DNA of 64,000 bases. Origin: Melastoma dodecandrum. Its lineage: Eukaryota > Streptophyta > Magnoliopsida > Myrtales > Melastomataceae. The notes under the pieces are model-generated. The model made no database searches. It saw only the letters and a program-made list of their open reading frames with translations, and was not told the origin of the DNA. Position numbers and translations under genes: made by a program. The stretch lies in contig JARUPY010000539.1 of the NCBI GenBank assembly GCA_029817715.1, positions 3,571,501 through 3,635,500 on the forward strand, in the 5' to 3' direction. This document shows, one piece after another, positions 23,060-35,618 of this stretch (positions are counted from its first letter, which is position 1; each line of letters starts with the position of its first letter).

Positions 23060-24177
23060 AAGTGGTTTACAAATTTGAATAGTACTTAATCTTTCAGGTG
23101 AATATCTCAGTGAAATCAGACCTTTACGCTTTCAAGAGGATGAAATCAAATAAATTATTAATCGTCCAACACGGCACTTTGATAGTGAATTAACACCTAC
23201 GATATGTCCAAACAAAAAATAATCATCCTTTAAAAAAAAACGTGACTTAATGAAAGTGACGTACAATGAACACCAACGCAGGAGTAACTCTTGCTACCAC
23301 AAGTATTTGGTTCTTGTACGAACGATTTATGTTGAATGGAATAAAATTTATTAATTTTCTTCAAGTTTCCATCACTTTATAATCCAAGCTAGCTACGAGA
23401 AATTTTAAATTTTATAAGTGGTGATTTTTTTTATTATTATTAAAAAAATGGATAGCAGCGACGCTGATTGTATTTCACATTCTTCATTCACTTCAAATCA
23501 CGCGTACATTTCTAAAGGCCGTGATAGCTAGAGATTTCGCCGTACATCTCCTGCCTGATCGCCGGCAAATCAACGAAGTTGGCCTAGTCGAAACCCAACC
23601 TGGCAGGAAGGTGGGAGGAGGATCCTAAACCTTGATGTTTGTGTGTGTTGGTGGGTCGAAAACAAGCATCTCCTTTGAGACATTGTTGAAGCTCCATCCG
23701 GTGAACAGGAAGCATGGCGTCCTTCGGTGATCATGTTGTCAGGCTTCATTTTGCCAAGAACGACCATTTCCTTGAGAGCGCTTATGGCCTCGTCCTCGTA
23801 GCCGAAGATCTGGTTTTAGAAACGGGATGTTCAAGGTTTGATTACTTTTGATGTTTATTCAAATCGTAGTCTGGGAAAATATTTTGATGTAGTAGCGAAG
23901 CTGCCGAAATATACTCCGTTTTTCCCTTTTTCTCTAAATCTGATCACAAAATAGGAGAATGAATTAAGGTACAGATTTTGCATAAGATGTAATTTATGTC
24001 TCTTGGGGATGAAAAGATTCTTCCCCTATATCATGTTGTCAATAATCAATACTTTTGTTTTGTTTCTCAATCTCAATATAAAGTAGAAGACAACTTCTAC
24101 ATTCATACACCCCTGGCTTGAATTGGATTTGGTCCCTGATGCGACAACGGCGGTAGCACTCGTCGTGAATTTGTGAG
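23060..24177. other. Intergenic
   Basis: AT-rich DNA between two pseudogenes. A minus-strand frame at 23570-23830 (GYEDEAISALKEMVVLGKM and following) reads like a fragment of a real protein, but I cannot assign it to a family. Confidence 0.4.
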
Positions 24178-24832
24178 ATGGCGTTTGGAGTTATCGTGCC
24201 TCCTGGAGGAACCAGGCCAGGTGGGCAGAGGCGCAAATCGGCTTTGCAGACCCTGTTTGTGGTTGAGTCCAAATACACCCCTATCAAGATGATCGGAAGG
24301 GGATCATACGGACTTGTCTATTCAGCGACCGACATTGCAACGGGTGATAAGGTTGCCATCAAGAAGATACAAACCACCCCGGGAACTGCGAACTAAATAT
24401 CGGTGATTTCAGGCTTGCGAGAACAGCTGAGACTCATTGTGCACGCCCTAGGAAGTCAAGTCCAATCCGAAATAGGATTTATCAGCAATCCACAGGTGAG
24501 GGGATACATCGGGTCGCTGCCATACAGTGACGGGGTAAGGTTCTCGGCCCCTCTTTCCAGAGGCAAGTCCCATGGCGACAGATCTTCCGGAGAGGATGCT
24601 GGTGTTAGATCCAAGTAGGAGGCTGACGGTGACGGAAGCACTCAATCACCCGTTCTTGGCGGGACTCTATGATCCTTCCACTAAAGTGGCGGCCCAATCT
24701 ACTGAAAGTCTCAAAGCATTCAATAGGATGGATGAGTTCACCCTTAGGCAGATGATGCGCAACGAGATGAGTCTGTACAACATTACTTATTTTACACCCT
24801 GTTTGGTTGAGTGGTATTTGGTTGGGATTTGA
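24178..24832 (+). pseudogene. MAP-kinase relic with internal deletions
   Basis: Fragments of a plant MAP kinase in order but in different frames. Frame one from ATG 24178 has FVVESKYTPIKMIGRGSYG (glycine-rich loop) and KVAIKKIQ with the ATP-binding lysine, then stops at 24396. In another frame LNIGDFRLART follows directly (the DFG region, glycine replaced by arginine), so subdomains III-VI including the HRD loop are missing. The activation loop and P+1 region are also absent. Then come LRLIVHALGSQVQSEIGFI and [17 protein letters not shown], and after another shift [20 protein letters not shown] and [11 protein letters not shown]. No intron remnants are evident, so it could be a processed copy, or a decayed one. 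It cannot encode an active kinase. Confidence 0.8.
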
Positions 24833-26165
24833 GGCAACTCCAAATAAACATGAAAAAACTTCAAATTTTATTTTATTTTTTGTTATAAAACTTTATGAAT
24901 CGTTTGACAAATATTTAGAATTTTTTTAAGAAAAGAAAATCAAGTCATTTTTTTTTATAATAAATGATTAACCCTTCAGATTTGGCCGTTTGACACAATT
25001 ACTACTTAATGAGTTGTGTCCCGTATTTGAATTTTCAATACACAAATAGTGTTTAGATCCGACGAGATGACAACACCACCAGGCAATCTGCCACCCCAAA
25101 CCCAGCCGAGGATAGAAATCCTAACTCAATTTGTTGTTTTAAACATTCATTAATTGCTCGGCACGTTTTGCACTCCCCGCGGCCCCGAAATAGACAAGAA
25201 GCATGCATGTACTCGACTCGACTGACTCCTCTCCATGAAGAGGAAGAAGACATCTGAATCAACCGCAACGAGTGTCCGCGATGCTGCTGCTGGCACATTG
25301 TCGAAATTATTATTTAACTACTATGATTAGCGCCTAACTCTACCTATGATCCACAAAAATGATATTATTTCATGGAAATTTGAGTAGCTTAAATTAGACT
25401 CTTATTTATTCTCTTCACATTGGGTTATTTTAGTAGGTTCACATTTACAACGTTGAGGGGGGAGAATTCCAAAAAATTTCATTAAAGCAATTTTATTTAA
25501 ATTTAAGGAAAAAAAGAACAGACTGCACAAATCTCGTTCTTGGATCCGGTCAAATGTCCCCTAACTAATTTTTCTGAACTCTTCATAGAGGAAAAGGGTA
25601 CGAGACTGAGGTTGAATCCTGTGGACGAGTAGTAGTAGTAACAGGAGAGGGCATAACTCGACAACACGCGTAGTTGAAAAAGGGAAAGGGTAATCTGGGG
25701 CTTATTGAAACCACTCAGCATGCCATGTCGTAACATGAATGTGGTCAAGTCTTCCCAAAACAAAACCTGTCACTCTCCCCACAATTTTGGCAGGCTCCCA
25801 CACCTCGGCAGGCCTCTACACAAAAAAGCAGTCCAACTCCTACAGACAAAGGCTCTCCGTCTGTCCGCCTGATCGCTGATTCCCCCAACAAGTAAAAGAA
25901 GAGGAGGGACACCGCGTTGCCTCGAACACCTCACTTACACATTGCCTCTCCCCTGGTTATATATATGACATCATTAGACATATTGCACACAACTATCACC
26001 AACCCCCACCTTCTCCCTTGTCTTTTTATCTACTCCATTTTAAGGAGAAATCAAATCCTTAACTCCTCCCCTCTTTTGCTCTTCCTTCTTTTTTTTTTTT
26101 TTGGTTCTTGTGGATTTGATCCTCATACAAAGGAAAAGGGAGGGAATAGGAAAAGTTAGGGGGAG
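24833..26165. other. Intergenic: includes Dof promoter and 5' UTR
   Basis: AT-rich DNA followed by the upstream region of the Dof gene. A pyrimidine-rich leader with a T run at about 26089-26103 lies just before the Dof ATG. No other gene seen. Confidence 0.5.
25958..25966 (+). promoter_or_regulatory. TATA box candidate for Dof gene
   Basis: TATATATAT about 200 bases upstream of the Dof ATG, followed by a C/T-rich leader, which is typical plant core-promoter spacing for a long 5' UTR. Confidence 0.45.
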
Positions 26166-27242
26166 ATGATTCAAGAGCTATTGGGCACTCCTACCCTCAT
26201 TGGGGCTGAAAGGAAGATACTTCCCTTTAATGGTGGTATAATCCTAGAAGGCACCCCAAACCCTCCTCTCCATCCTAATTTGCCCTCTCCCTGGGCCACT
26301 CCCTCTTCCGCGTCGTCCTCTCCGGGGAGTGCGGATGTCGGGGTCGGTGGTGCTGCGGATGCGCCTTCGCCTGCAAAGAACCACTCGAACTCAAGCTCCA
26401 AGAGCAACAACAGCAGCAACGGCTGCAACGGTGGCCTGAGGTGCCCAAGGTGTGACTCCTCCAACACCAAGTTCTGCTACTTCAACAACTACAACATCAC
26501 CCAGCCCCGCCACTTCTGCAAGACGTGCCACAGATACTGGACCAAGGGCGGCGCCCTAAGGAATGAGCCCATCGGCGGCGGATGCCGGAAGAGTAGACCC
26601 TCGACGTCTTCCTCCTCCCCCACCAGCAGCACCTCCTCAAAGTCCGGCGGGTCAAAGTTCAAAACCCTAGTTTCGGAGCTCGGGAGGCCGGGCCTCATCC
26701 CAGGATTTGATAACGAAGACATCATCCCACCACCACCGATCCCGGTCTTCTGGGCCTCCGGACCTCACAATTCCCACATCCTCTCCCTCCTCAAGGGCAG
26801 CCAAAGCCCTAACCCTAATTATGGGGATCCACAGCCAGCTCCTGCCTTTCTCCCCTTCAAGGAAGAGACCACTCTCCTTGGGGACTTCCCGATACCGGAA
26901 TCGGCCATCTCTCCTCCCTCAGGTGCGAATGGGAGGAGCCTCGGTGGCGAGCCTGTTTGTCATCATCACAGCTACCATCTTCAGCAGCAGAATTGCGTTT
27001 TCACTGGGATGCAGTCGCTCTTCCAAAGACCAGAACCTCCAACAGGTAACAACTACTATCCCGAAAGCAACAGTAATAGCGTTGCTCCGGCAGTCCAGTG
27101 TTACAGGGAGGGTAACGACACACAATCGCAGTCCACGATGATATTAGAGTCCTTTCCGGCAGCAACTACTATCGAACTGGGGTACTGGAAGCCGGCTTTC
27201 TCCTTGTCCGATCTTCCGACAACTAATGGAGCATATCCATAG
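26166..27242 (+). CDS. Dof zinc-finger transcription factor
   Basis: Plant-specific C2C2 DNA-binding protein that binds AAAG cores. One open exon of 358 residues from ATG 26166 (MIQELLG, a start seen in other Dof proteins) to 27242. The Dof domain lies at about residues 91-143: [20 protein letters not shown], then [18 protein letters not shown], with the four zinc cysteines in CX2C...CX2C order. The core then reads [12 protein letters not shown] where most family members have NVPVGGGCRKNKR, a valine-to-glutamate change. The rest is low complexity: a Ser/Asn-rich stretch before the domain, Ser/Thr-rich after it, and an Asn/Gln/Pro-rich C-terminus ending [21 protein letters not shown], probably an activation or interaction region. 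No intron is needed. The subgroup is uncertain. Confidence 0.93.
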   Translation: MIQELLGTPTLIGAERKILPFNGGIILEGTPNPPLHPNLPSPWATPSSASSSPGSADVGVGGAADAPSPAKNHSNSSSKSNNSSNGCNGGLRCPRCDSSNTKFCYFNNYNITQPRHFCKTCHRYWTKGGALRNEPIGGGCRKSRPSTSSSSPTSSTSSKSGGSKFKTLVSELGRPGLIPGFDNEDIIPPPPIPVFWASGPHNSHILSLLKGSQSPNPNYGDPQPAPAFLPFKEETTLLGDFPIPESAISPPSGANGRSLGGEPVCHHHSYHLQQQNCVFTGMQSLFQRPEPPTGNNYYPESNSNSVAPAVQCYREGNDTQSQSTMILESFPAATTIELGYWKPAFSLSDLPTTNGAYP

Positions 27243-28799
27243 GAAAATAGACCACCGACAAAAATACTATGTTCCTTGTTTCTTTTAATTTTTCTCTTGT
27301 GCTTTTGTTGGGCGTGTATTAGGTGATCTGGAAATGTCGACGCATGATGACATTGACCATTTTTAATTTTTAGTTTGGTAATCGAATATGATAGATTACC
27401 ATGTCGTTCGTCTTGCCGCTCGTGAACATGTTCTTAACACCTAATATTATCTCTAGATTTCAAAAGCAACATTACGTTGAATCTTGATTTTTCTTCCTCA
27501 TCATCCTTTTCCTTGCTTGATAGTTCCTATATACTCCTGTTAAAAAAAAAAAAAAAAAACACATGACATGATAAAGAAAGAATGAAAGGGAGAAAAAAAA
27601 GGAAGAGTTGATTGATTCCTCATATTGTACATGTGTGCAGCCTTTCATCATGAAACGGAGAGCCCGAGCCCTCTGTCTGCCACTTACATGCCAAACATGC
27701 CTTTTTAATATCTCCATCTCAAATCGATCTACTTTTCCTTTTGATGTACCCATCAGCATGTGGATCACATTTCATGGATATCATGAATCGAGAAGAGCTT
27801 TCCTTCGATACAAGTTTAACAGAAGATCAAGTGTCAAATAGGTAAAATAGTGATCTCCATAATGAATTCCGGATTCCTAAGCATGAAGGTCTATCGTTTG
27901 GTTGTAACCACCGTGTTCTAGTGAAAACTCATAAAAAACACATAATACTATTTCTTTGAAGAAAAGATTAGTAAATTTATACACACAATGCTCGAAACGT
28001 AGAAAAACTCGCAAGATAATTATATATCTTTTCTTTCGGGTTAATTTGTAAAGTTTATGATCTCAGTTCTTGATACTTCTCATTAGAGGTTTGATTAAAA
28101 TAAACCTAGATGAGAACACTCACTGTTGAACAAACGAAGTACATAAAACAAAGACGTAAAACAGATAACGCTAACCCTGGAAACACATGTAAGGGGATTT
28201 GTCCATGCCCTTTCTAGAAAAGACGGCATCTATTTAATACTAAACTAAACATAACCGCTAAAGCTTTATGGAAAAAAAACGTTAAAGGATGGTGGGGAGA
28301 ACTTAAGAAACAGTCAAGAACCGTGGGTTGAAGTTTGGATCATCGTATGTCCTTGTCCTCGAGATCACCTGTTTGAGGTTGCCTTGTCGAATGTGACTTT
28401 GGACACTCAGGGTGTCATGCCGTTTCATAAAGCACGAAATAGTTTTGTAATTTTTTATGTCTCATTCTTAATATATAAAAAATGGTTCACGTATTTACAT
28501 AAGCCCTTTTATAATGTACAAGTTCGTTTTGTACTGTGCAATATGTCGTCGTTTTGCTGTGGTGGAGCAAGGGGATCGGAAGTAGTAAGGGCCACCTGGA
28601 TTTTAAAAATGGTTAAATTTTCGTTTAAAATTTTTTACTTTTCTTTAAGTTTGTCCAAAAAAATTTATGTAATTTTAATCAGAAATTTGTGAGCGCAAAA
28701 AAATCTCACGGTCCGTATATAGACCGGAAACGAAGTATAAATTGTCGTATTGAAAATATAACGGGTTCAAGCTCTAGTCACGGACGAAGTACGTGAGTC
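27243..28799. other. Intergenic
   Basis: AT-rich DNA with an A run at 27542-27559. Several short open frames, none with a recognisable domain. No gene seen. Confidence 0.5.
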
Positions 28800-28940
28800 C
28801 CCTGATTCTATACTTGCAAGATATCAAAATATGGAAGGGCCGATATTCTGGCGAATATCCGCTGGAGCTTCAGGGAGATATGTTGATAAAGACGTTAACT
28901 GTAGTGATTGATCTGACGGGTCTTCAGGAGTGGCGAAGAT

Positions 28941-29115
28941 CACCAGGGCTGTAGAAGCTTGATCTGAAGAGTCTTCTCGAAATAGACGAAGAACACCGGG
29001 GCTGCTGAAGCTTGATCTGGCTGATCTTCTGGAGATGGACGAAGAACACCAGGGCTGTAGAAGCTTGATCTGGCTGGAGATGAATGAATAACACCAGGGC
29101 TGTAAAAGCTTGATC
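28941..29115. repeat. Tandem array, 53-bp unit, about 3.5 copies
   Basis: CACCAGGGCTGTAGAAGCTT-type cores start at 28941, 28994, 29047 and 29092, each followed by GATCTG. The spacings are 53, 53 and 45 bases. Copies differ at several positions, so the array is not recent. Confidence 0.8.
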
Positions 29116-29387
29116 TGGCAGAACTTCGTCATTGGGTGAGGAAAAGATGCTCAAGAACTTCGCTATCGAAGGAGCTCCTGGCTTGATGAAGTGGGCGGGG
29201 CCTATGGGCTTGATCCGGTAGCACATTGATGATTTGATGAAGTTGGCCGTATCGACGAAAGGATATACTCGTCGAAGAATATAACCCTGATGTTGATCAA
29301 TGATACTTGCTCATTATGTGTATTACATAGCAGCCTGGAGAGAATAACCGCTTGGAGAATATTATCATTGCCTACCCGTTATGGGAG

Positions 29388-29555
29388 GAGAGGCCTTTTG
29401 AGATAAACCGTAGAAGGGCCTTCGCTGCGCCGCACCCGCCTATGGGACCTTCGGAGGAGAGGCCTTCTGAGATAAACCATAGAGGGGCCTTCGCTGCGGA
29501 GGATAGGCCTTTTGAGGGGCCTTCGCTACGCCGAGGGCCTTCTTTAAAAAAGAAG
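29388..29555. repeat. Tandem array, 69-bp unit, about 2.5 copies
   Basis: GAGAGGCCTTTTGAGATAAA and its variant recur at 29388 and 29457 (69 bases apart), with a shortened third copy at about 29501. Each copy ends in GGGCCTTCGCTGCG-like sequence. The array lies within the LTR-like block. Confidence 0.75.
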
Positions 29556-29640
29556 AACTAGACACTCTTTATAACCCAATGAAGATTAAGAGAATAAGGG
29601 AGAAGATGAGATTTTTGTCTGGAATAAAGAGGGAGGGACT

Positions 29641-29651
29641 CCTTTTATATA
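29641..29651 (-). promoter_or_regulatory. TATA box of the LTR-like block
   Basis: TATATAAAAGG on the minus strand, followed by GAGTCCCTCCCTCTTTATTC, a strong plant core-promoter context. Confidence 0.5.
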
Positions 29652-29900
29652 GGGATGAAAGACTCCAGATTTCCTTCTTTAACCAATTTGGGACAAATTG
29701 CCTTGTGCTTAAGGTATTATGTTGGACTTTGAATTGGGCTGGAATATGGATCAGACCATGAATGGGCCAATACATGGTTTAAGCACAATTTATTTTTATC
29801 ATTGGGTTAGACCTAATGGATAGCATATGAGGTAGACCACAATTTAAAACCCAATATATATGAAGGTTGTACTTGAATTTATATAATTTCAATACCAAGT

Positions 29901-32270
29901 CCATGTATTATTTTTACACCAAAAGATAAGTGCAAAATGTTTCATATTATACGGGTGATACTATTTTGACATTTATAAAATTTCAATATCTACACATCTC
30001 AGACCTCGAGTAAGTTCAATTTGGGCCTCCTCTTCGCCAATCGGATCCGAGATGACATAGAATTTTCGAATTCAAGATCACACTCTGCCCTCAGGGTAAC
30101 TACCATGGGGCGCGTTATATCCTTGATGTTGCTAAGTTCTTGAATGTAATTTCCATATGTGAAAAGAAATTCAATGGTCCCGAGGCCCAACAACTTTCAT
30201 TTCTACCAGAAATTGTGTTTACCCTACCAGTTTCGTAATTGCTAAGCCTCTATATATTACACTGTGGTCCGCATGTTCATGTTTTCCCATCACTTTTGAA
30301 TGATTTAAGTTCATATTATCCATAAGTAATAAGTCTCTTGTTTCATACTCCACTAGAATATCTAGAGGTTAGAAACTATAGTCTTAGGTTGGGAGAAGAG
30401 TCTTAAAATGCTTAGGTCCTGGGCAAGGAAGACACGGGGACACGAATGAAATGAATTCCCCTAAATACAGGAAGAAGATAATTAACTTGTGATAGTTTCA
30501 AGTAAGCAAATGTTGGAATGGTTTCCAACAATTTGAATATATTTTGTTTAATGGATAATTTCAGCTTAATATACATATGTAGATATACCTAAAAATAGAA
30601 ATACAATCAACACCGTAAATATAACAAAATCAGGCTACATAATATTTTTCATAATTTGTGTGGCCTTGATTTCACTAACACAATTAAGTAAAAATGATTG
30701 CATTGGGCATGACCAATCAAAAATCGAACAAAAACCAACAAAGGAAAAGAGAGAGAGAAAAAAAAGATGAATAGGGGCTTTAAATAATGGCCGTCCTTTA
30801 TTTCGACCAGAATTTCTCCTGTTTTTCTTTTGTGTACACAAGCAAAATATTTCACAAATTTGAACCACTCAACCTGGCATAACAAGTCCCTATCAAGAAA
30901 AACAATCTTTCATCAGGGGACACCTGTTATTGCCCCACTTTTATCGTATGCTGTAGACATGTTGGCGTCTTCGTGACCCGGCATCCTTATCCCAACCGAC
31001 GGCCTGGATTTCACCACGTCATCCACCTAATCTTCTCATCTGACACATGTTCGGACCATCTCGCTACAAATTATTTTTACATATATTTATTTATTCATGC
31101 TCTTAAAATACTTCTAATTGTTAATTCGTTTGTTTATGCGATGCGATTCCTATCCGGAATCCACCGATACCTTTTTGGTAGTCTTCCGGGGCGAACTGCA
31201 TTGGACGTAGATTTTTGACCGTCCATTCCTGGGTCGTTGTCGGAACGGAGCAGTAGATGGTGACGTTTGTCGTGTTGTGGTCCTTGACATTATCTTTTGA
31301 AGATTCCCTTCTCACTCCATAAAATATGATGATGATTGTGTTTTGTTCGTGGAGGGAATAAACCAGTCATTAATATTGTCTCTCTTTATTTAGAAAATAT
31401 TTTAATATATTTTTTAAAATAAATCTTCAATTTAAAGAAAAATTCTTGTTTTTTTATAAATGATTTGTGCAAATTAAAGTATTTTAAATTATAGTACTTA
31501 GTTCTAGTATAACTATTCATATTTAATTATTACCTTTTAAACTAATATTTAAAAAATTATAAATGTATTCAGACCCGGACGAATTCAATAATGATTCAAA
31601 CATACACAAATCAATCGATCTTGATATGTAGGAGTTAATTGGATTTATTTATAAAATGAATGGAGGAAATATCATGAATTAAATTAAGGGACTTTTATTT
31701 ATACCAATTATTTGATTTTGTTTGGTATTAAAACAAAGTAGGTAAAAACACTTGCATTAAATAATTATGCTTTTGAAATATATCAAAAGTAATGCGGAAA
31801 ACAGACAACCTTTTCAATTGTGGGCTATATCTCTCGTCCGTAGGTTTTTGTTGCTATCATTGGAGTTGGTGATGATGAGAGAGCATCTTTTCTTCTGTAT
31901 CTTTCCCTATACGCGACGACGCGAACATGTTGTTTTTCCCCTTTTGCCCTCAAAGGAATCTCTTGTCCCTCGCCCTCTCTTCTGTCCTCCTCCGCTGAAC
32001 CTGCGCCTCCTTTTTTTTACTTTTGTTCGTTTTTTCTCCTTTTAAAAGGAGGAGAGAATCGATGCTATTTTTTTGTTCATATCTCTTCCGATCTCCATCG
32101 ATGGTTTTTGTTTGTTATTTGTGGTGTTCTAACCCATTTGGGTTGTCTACCTACTCCATGCACATTTAATCGAACAAAGGATAAGGAAGCAACCCAGAAA
32201 GTCCACGGATAAGTAAAGTCCTGGGGGAAGTGAAAGATCGGATTTTTCGACCGGTCTCCCAAGGGGAAAT
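29901..32270. other. Intergenic: 5' side of HHO gene
   Basis: Very AT-rich between about 30500 and 31800. A CT-rich leader-like stretch at 31900-32040 precedes the HHO ATG. No gene or RNA recognised. Confidence 0.5.
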
Positions 32271-33872
32271 ATGGAGTTGAGTTTGAATCTGGGCGTCCCT
32301 GGATTTTCTTCCCCGGATCACGACTCTGTCGACCGGACCAGGGATGTGACGGGCAGGTCAATTGGCGGAGAAGTGGATGCGGACGGTGGGGATTGTGGTT
32401 ACCTGAGGAGGTTGGAGGATGAGATGAGGAAAATCGAGCCGTTCCGTCGTGAGCTCCCACTGTGCATGATCCTTCTCGAAAACAGTGAGTTCTTGGGCTT
32501 GGACTCGATCATTTGACGCTGATGTTGTTCCTGCTGTTGTTGGATTTGGTTCTTGTTGTTTATTGTTTGTTGTTGTCGTTGGGTGGTAGCGATCAAGAGA
32601 TTAAGGATGAGGACATGCCTCGGGGAGGATGAGGAGGAAGAGGAGACGACGGAGACCGTGACGCCTTCCATCGATGAGCTGTTCCCTCTGAAGAGGAAGC
32701 CTGAAGACGAGGAATCAGGAGAGGTTTCACGGACCGGTAAGAAGCGGGCGAGCTGCGACAATGACAGTGGACTGTTTAAGAGCGACCTCAATCGCGGCGA
32801 TGGTTGTGATAAGCCGGTATTGCATTGTTTGAGCATGTTGATCAAGAATCTTCTGATTGGTTGGTTCTGACTGCTGAATTTTTTCGATTTTACTTGTAGG
32901 CATGTATGGACTGTCCAAGCAACTCGGCAGGGGAGAATTGCAGTGGATTCCTTCAATTGCAAAAGAAAACCGAGTCATCCCAGAAGTCTAGTGTGAAGCG
33001 CGATGCTGGCTGTTCTCTCAGCTTGATGAGCCCGACCTCGGTCTTGGTGAATCCGGCTATGGCAAAAGCCAAGATCAGTGGTGGCTCGAGTCTCGTTTTT
33101 GGTTCTTCTTTTGTTGCCGATCAGATGAAATTGCAGGGGAAGACCCACCCGCAGCAGCCACATCACATAATGCAGAATCAGCTAAACCAGGGAATGCTCA
33201 AGAAGCAACGCCGGTCATGGTCACCTGAGCTCCACAGGCACTTCCTCGAAGCATTGCAAAAGCTCGGTGGTGCCCAAGGTCAGCATTTGAACCCGATGAT
33301 CATCATGTTTCCTTTGTTCTCTTCATTGTAGATTAGTGCACCTTCTGTGCTAAGGTGCGGATTGTCTGAGGAAATTGATGATTCGTTTAGACCTGTTGGA
33401 TTTTGGGGCTGAGGTTATGCTACAAGAACATTATTGGCCGAAAAGTGATTTGTGTTGTTCACCAGTGCTAGTCTATTAACAATATCTCCTGTTGTCCCTT
33501 GTTTGTCCTGCAGTGGCGACTCCGAAACAGATTCGAGAAATGATGAAGGTTCAGGGCCTCACCAATGATGAAGTAAAGAGCCATTTGCAGGTAAAACACT
33601 TTTCCTCAGCATTCGTCCACATATTTTCCTACCTAACACGATCTTTGCTCCTGCTAAATGGGGGTATCAAAACACGCGAAACCTCTCAGAAATACAGATT
33701 AAACATCCGGAGAGTGGCCTCGCCATCCAATGATCCGAATGCCTCCAAGGCAATCTCTGGGAATTGGAGTACAAGAGGAGAGGGAGAGGGAGATGAAGAG
33801 GAATGCCGGGAGAACTCGGATGGTCATAGTTGGGTCACCGGGCATGGGGAGAAGCAGCTCCTTGCATCTTGA
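32271..33872 (+). CDS. NIGT1/HHO-type GARP (MYB-like) repressor
   Basis: Member of the HRS1/HHO (NIGT1) family, nuclear repressors linking nitrate and phosphate status. Five exons in frame to 359 residues: 32271-32484, 32590-32816, 32900-33278, 33514-33590, 33690-33872. The protein opens MELSLNL, an LxLxL EAR repression motif at residues 3-7. The family's N-terminal helix is [20 protein letters not shown] at about 47-66, followed by LCMILLEN. The GARP domain (about 250-307) spans exons 3-5: [20 protein letters not shown], then [26 protein letters not shown] and KYRLNIRR. Canonical members read KYRLHTRR at the last point. The intron splitting VKSHLQ from KYRL is the conserved family position. 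The C-terminus after the GARP domain is only about 52 residues. Confidence 0.92.
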
Positions 33873-35618
33873 GGAAACAAATTTTGCGACTAGATGAGGA
33901 GAGAAGATTATGATATCGAGGGAAGCTCCGCTCGAATAATAATCCCATGGGCGGGCAATGACGACGGACCCGGTGCCGCGATGATAATTAACTTTGGTTT
34001 TTAAGTAATATTTTTGGCATGAGGGAGAGGCTCTGTTAGACAAGAATGTTGAGCGTAGCGAAGAGTTGATGACGAGTCTTGTGCGGAAGTTGAGATCTGC
34101 AGGGCAATGCAAAAATTTTATTTCCTTTTTTTGGCGGATTCCAACCCCCCTTCCATTATCATAATTTGCTATATCTTTTATGTAATAGAGCAGTAAGGAC
34201 AAGACAACATATATAGTAAGAAAAATAGAATGTATTTGTGAAGTTTGGTGAAAGCGAAGAATGGAAGGAAGACAGACCAACAACGGTAAGATGGATGGTT
34301 TGGAATGAGATTGGGCCTAGCATTGATGATGAGTCCTATTCATATGTAATGTTGTTACAAGGACTCTTGTCATTTGGCCCCTGAATGAAACGTGAATTAA
34401 TCTCCAGAATGGTCCAACCCAAGGGCTTTGTTTTGTGGCTCAGCCCACCTCGACCATCATCCTCTTAGCCTGTAGAGGAGACACACAAGCTTCGAACTTC
34501 TTCCTGCTGTCTGTCTGAACACAAGCCCACTACACATCTCCCCAGCCACCCCATCTCATCTCCTTCTCGCTCTACCTCTGTCGACCTCCTCCTCCACCCG
34601 ACTTGTTCTCGTCTCTCATCCTCCTTTGTTTCCTGTCACTGGCTTGCATTCTTAGTTCTTCGTTCTCTTTCGCAATATCATCCTCGAGAATAGCTTTAAC
34701 TTCAGTGTGTCCTCAATGAAACATTGTATCTCATTTTTTTTTTATAAGTAAGAAGCTTTTATCAAATCGAGACTAAACCACAGCGCTAGGAATCGCTCAA
34801 TACAAGCTGCGGAAGATGCGCCACAAAATCATGAGTAATGTTTGGTTTATTGACATCCTATCACCGTTATTTCTTCCTCACCTCCGCGACACAGGCATTG
34901 ACAGTCTGAGAAAATCCAACAGTGAATTTACGCAGTTCTGGGGATGAAAAAGAGATGAAAACTAAAGGCAGAACAGATATTACATTAGTACTTCGTCATG
35001 ACTCAAATCCCCCAAATGTTTCATATCTTGGGTCTGTCTGTCTGTATGAGATCTGTTGCCTGCATAGAAGCCAACGCCCAACTATCAGAAACACAATCGG
35101 GTGAACATTCATTTTTCAAGCATGATGTTATAACAAGGTCAATGTTATGAATTCCCATAGCTCGAACCCTAAGGACATTGAAGAAGGACACTCTAATTCA
35201 ACAGATACCAATCGGGTGTCGTGTCAATTCACGTACAAACTTCACAAGACCACGATCAAACAACTTTTCTTTTTTCATATCACATGCTCTAGTTGCTTCT
35301 TCAGGATGCAATAAGCAAAACTTGGTTAGAGTACTTTCCTCAAAACATACAGCAGAAAATATTCAAAGCTCCAGCACAATTTATCACATTCATCAGAGAG
35401 ATCTATATCACAAATGCGAGAAAGTTAAACCGTGTTTCCGCATTGTGGTAAGGAAATGATGAAAAGAGATCGGATTGAAGTGTTTATGAGGTTACGCGAT
35501 TCGGAGATCATCAGTGGTTGATGAAAAACCAAGGAAGATCTACAACTAAGGAATAAAATGACTTAAATGAAAAGAGAAGTTTCAGACCCTTTACCTAGGA
35601 AGGGAAAGCGGCGGTGGC
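33873..35618. other. Intergenic: tail-to-tail gap
   Basis: 3' flanks of the HHO and LBD genes, which converge. Short open frames at 34922-35459 show no domain. No gene seen. Confidence 0.5.

Larger units (their letters stand above)
28800..29900 (-). mobile_element. LTR-like sequence (probable solo LTR or LTR remnant)
   Basis: Read on the minus strand, this block has a good TATA box (TATATAAAAGG, 29641-29651) followed by a C/T-rich leader and then two arrays of short tandem repeats, an arrangement seen in plant LTRs with repeated U5 or leader DNA. There is no gag or pol coding sequence nearby and I could not fix TG...CA termini, a primer-binding site or a target duplication. The boundaries are therefore approximate, and another kind of repeat is possible. 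Confidence 0.4.

Noticed and set aside
28823..29226. Minus-strand frames with repeated peptides (IKLLQPWC, SSFSSPGVLRLF)
   Set aside because: The repeats come from translating the 53-bp DNA array in several frames, not from a protein.
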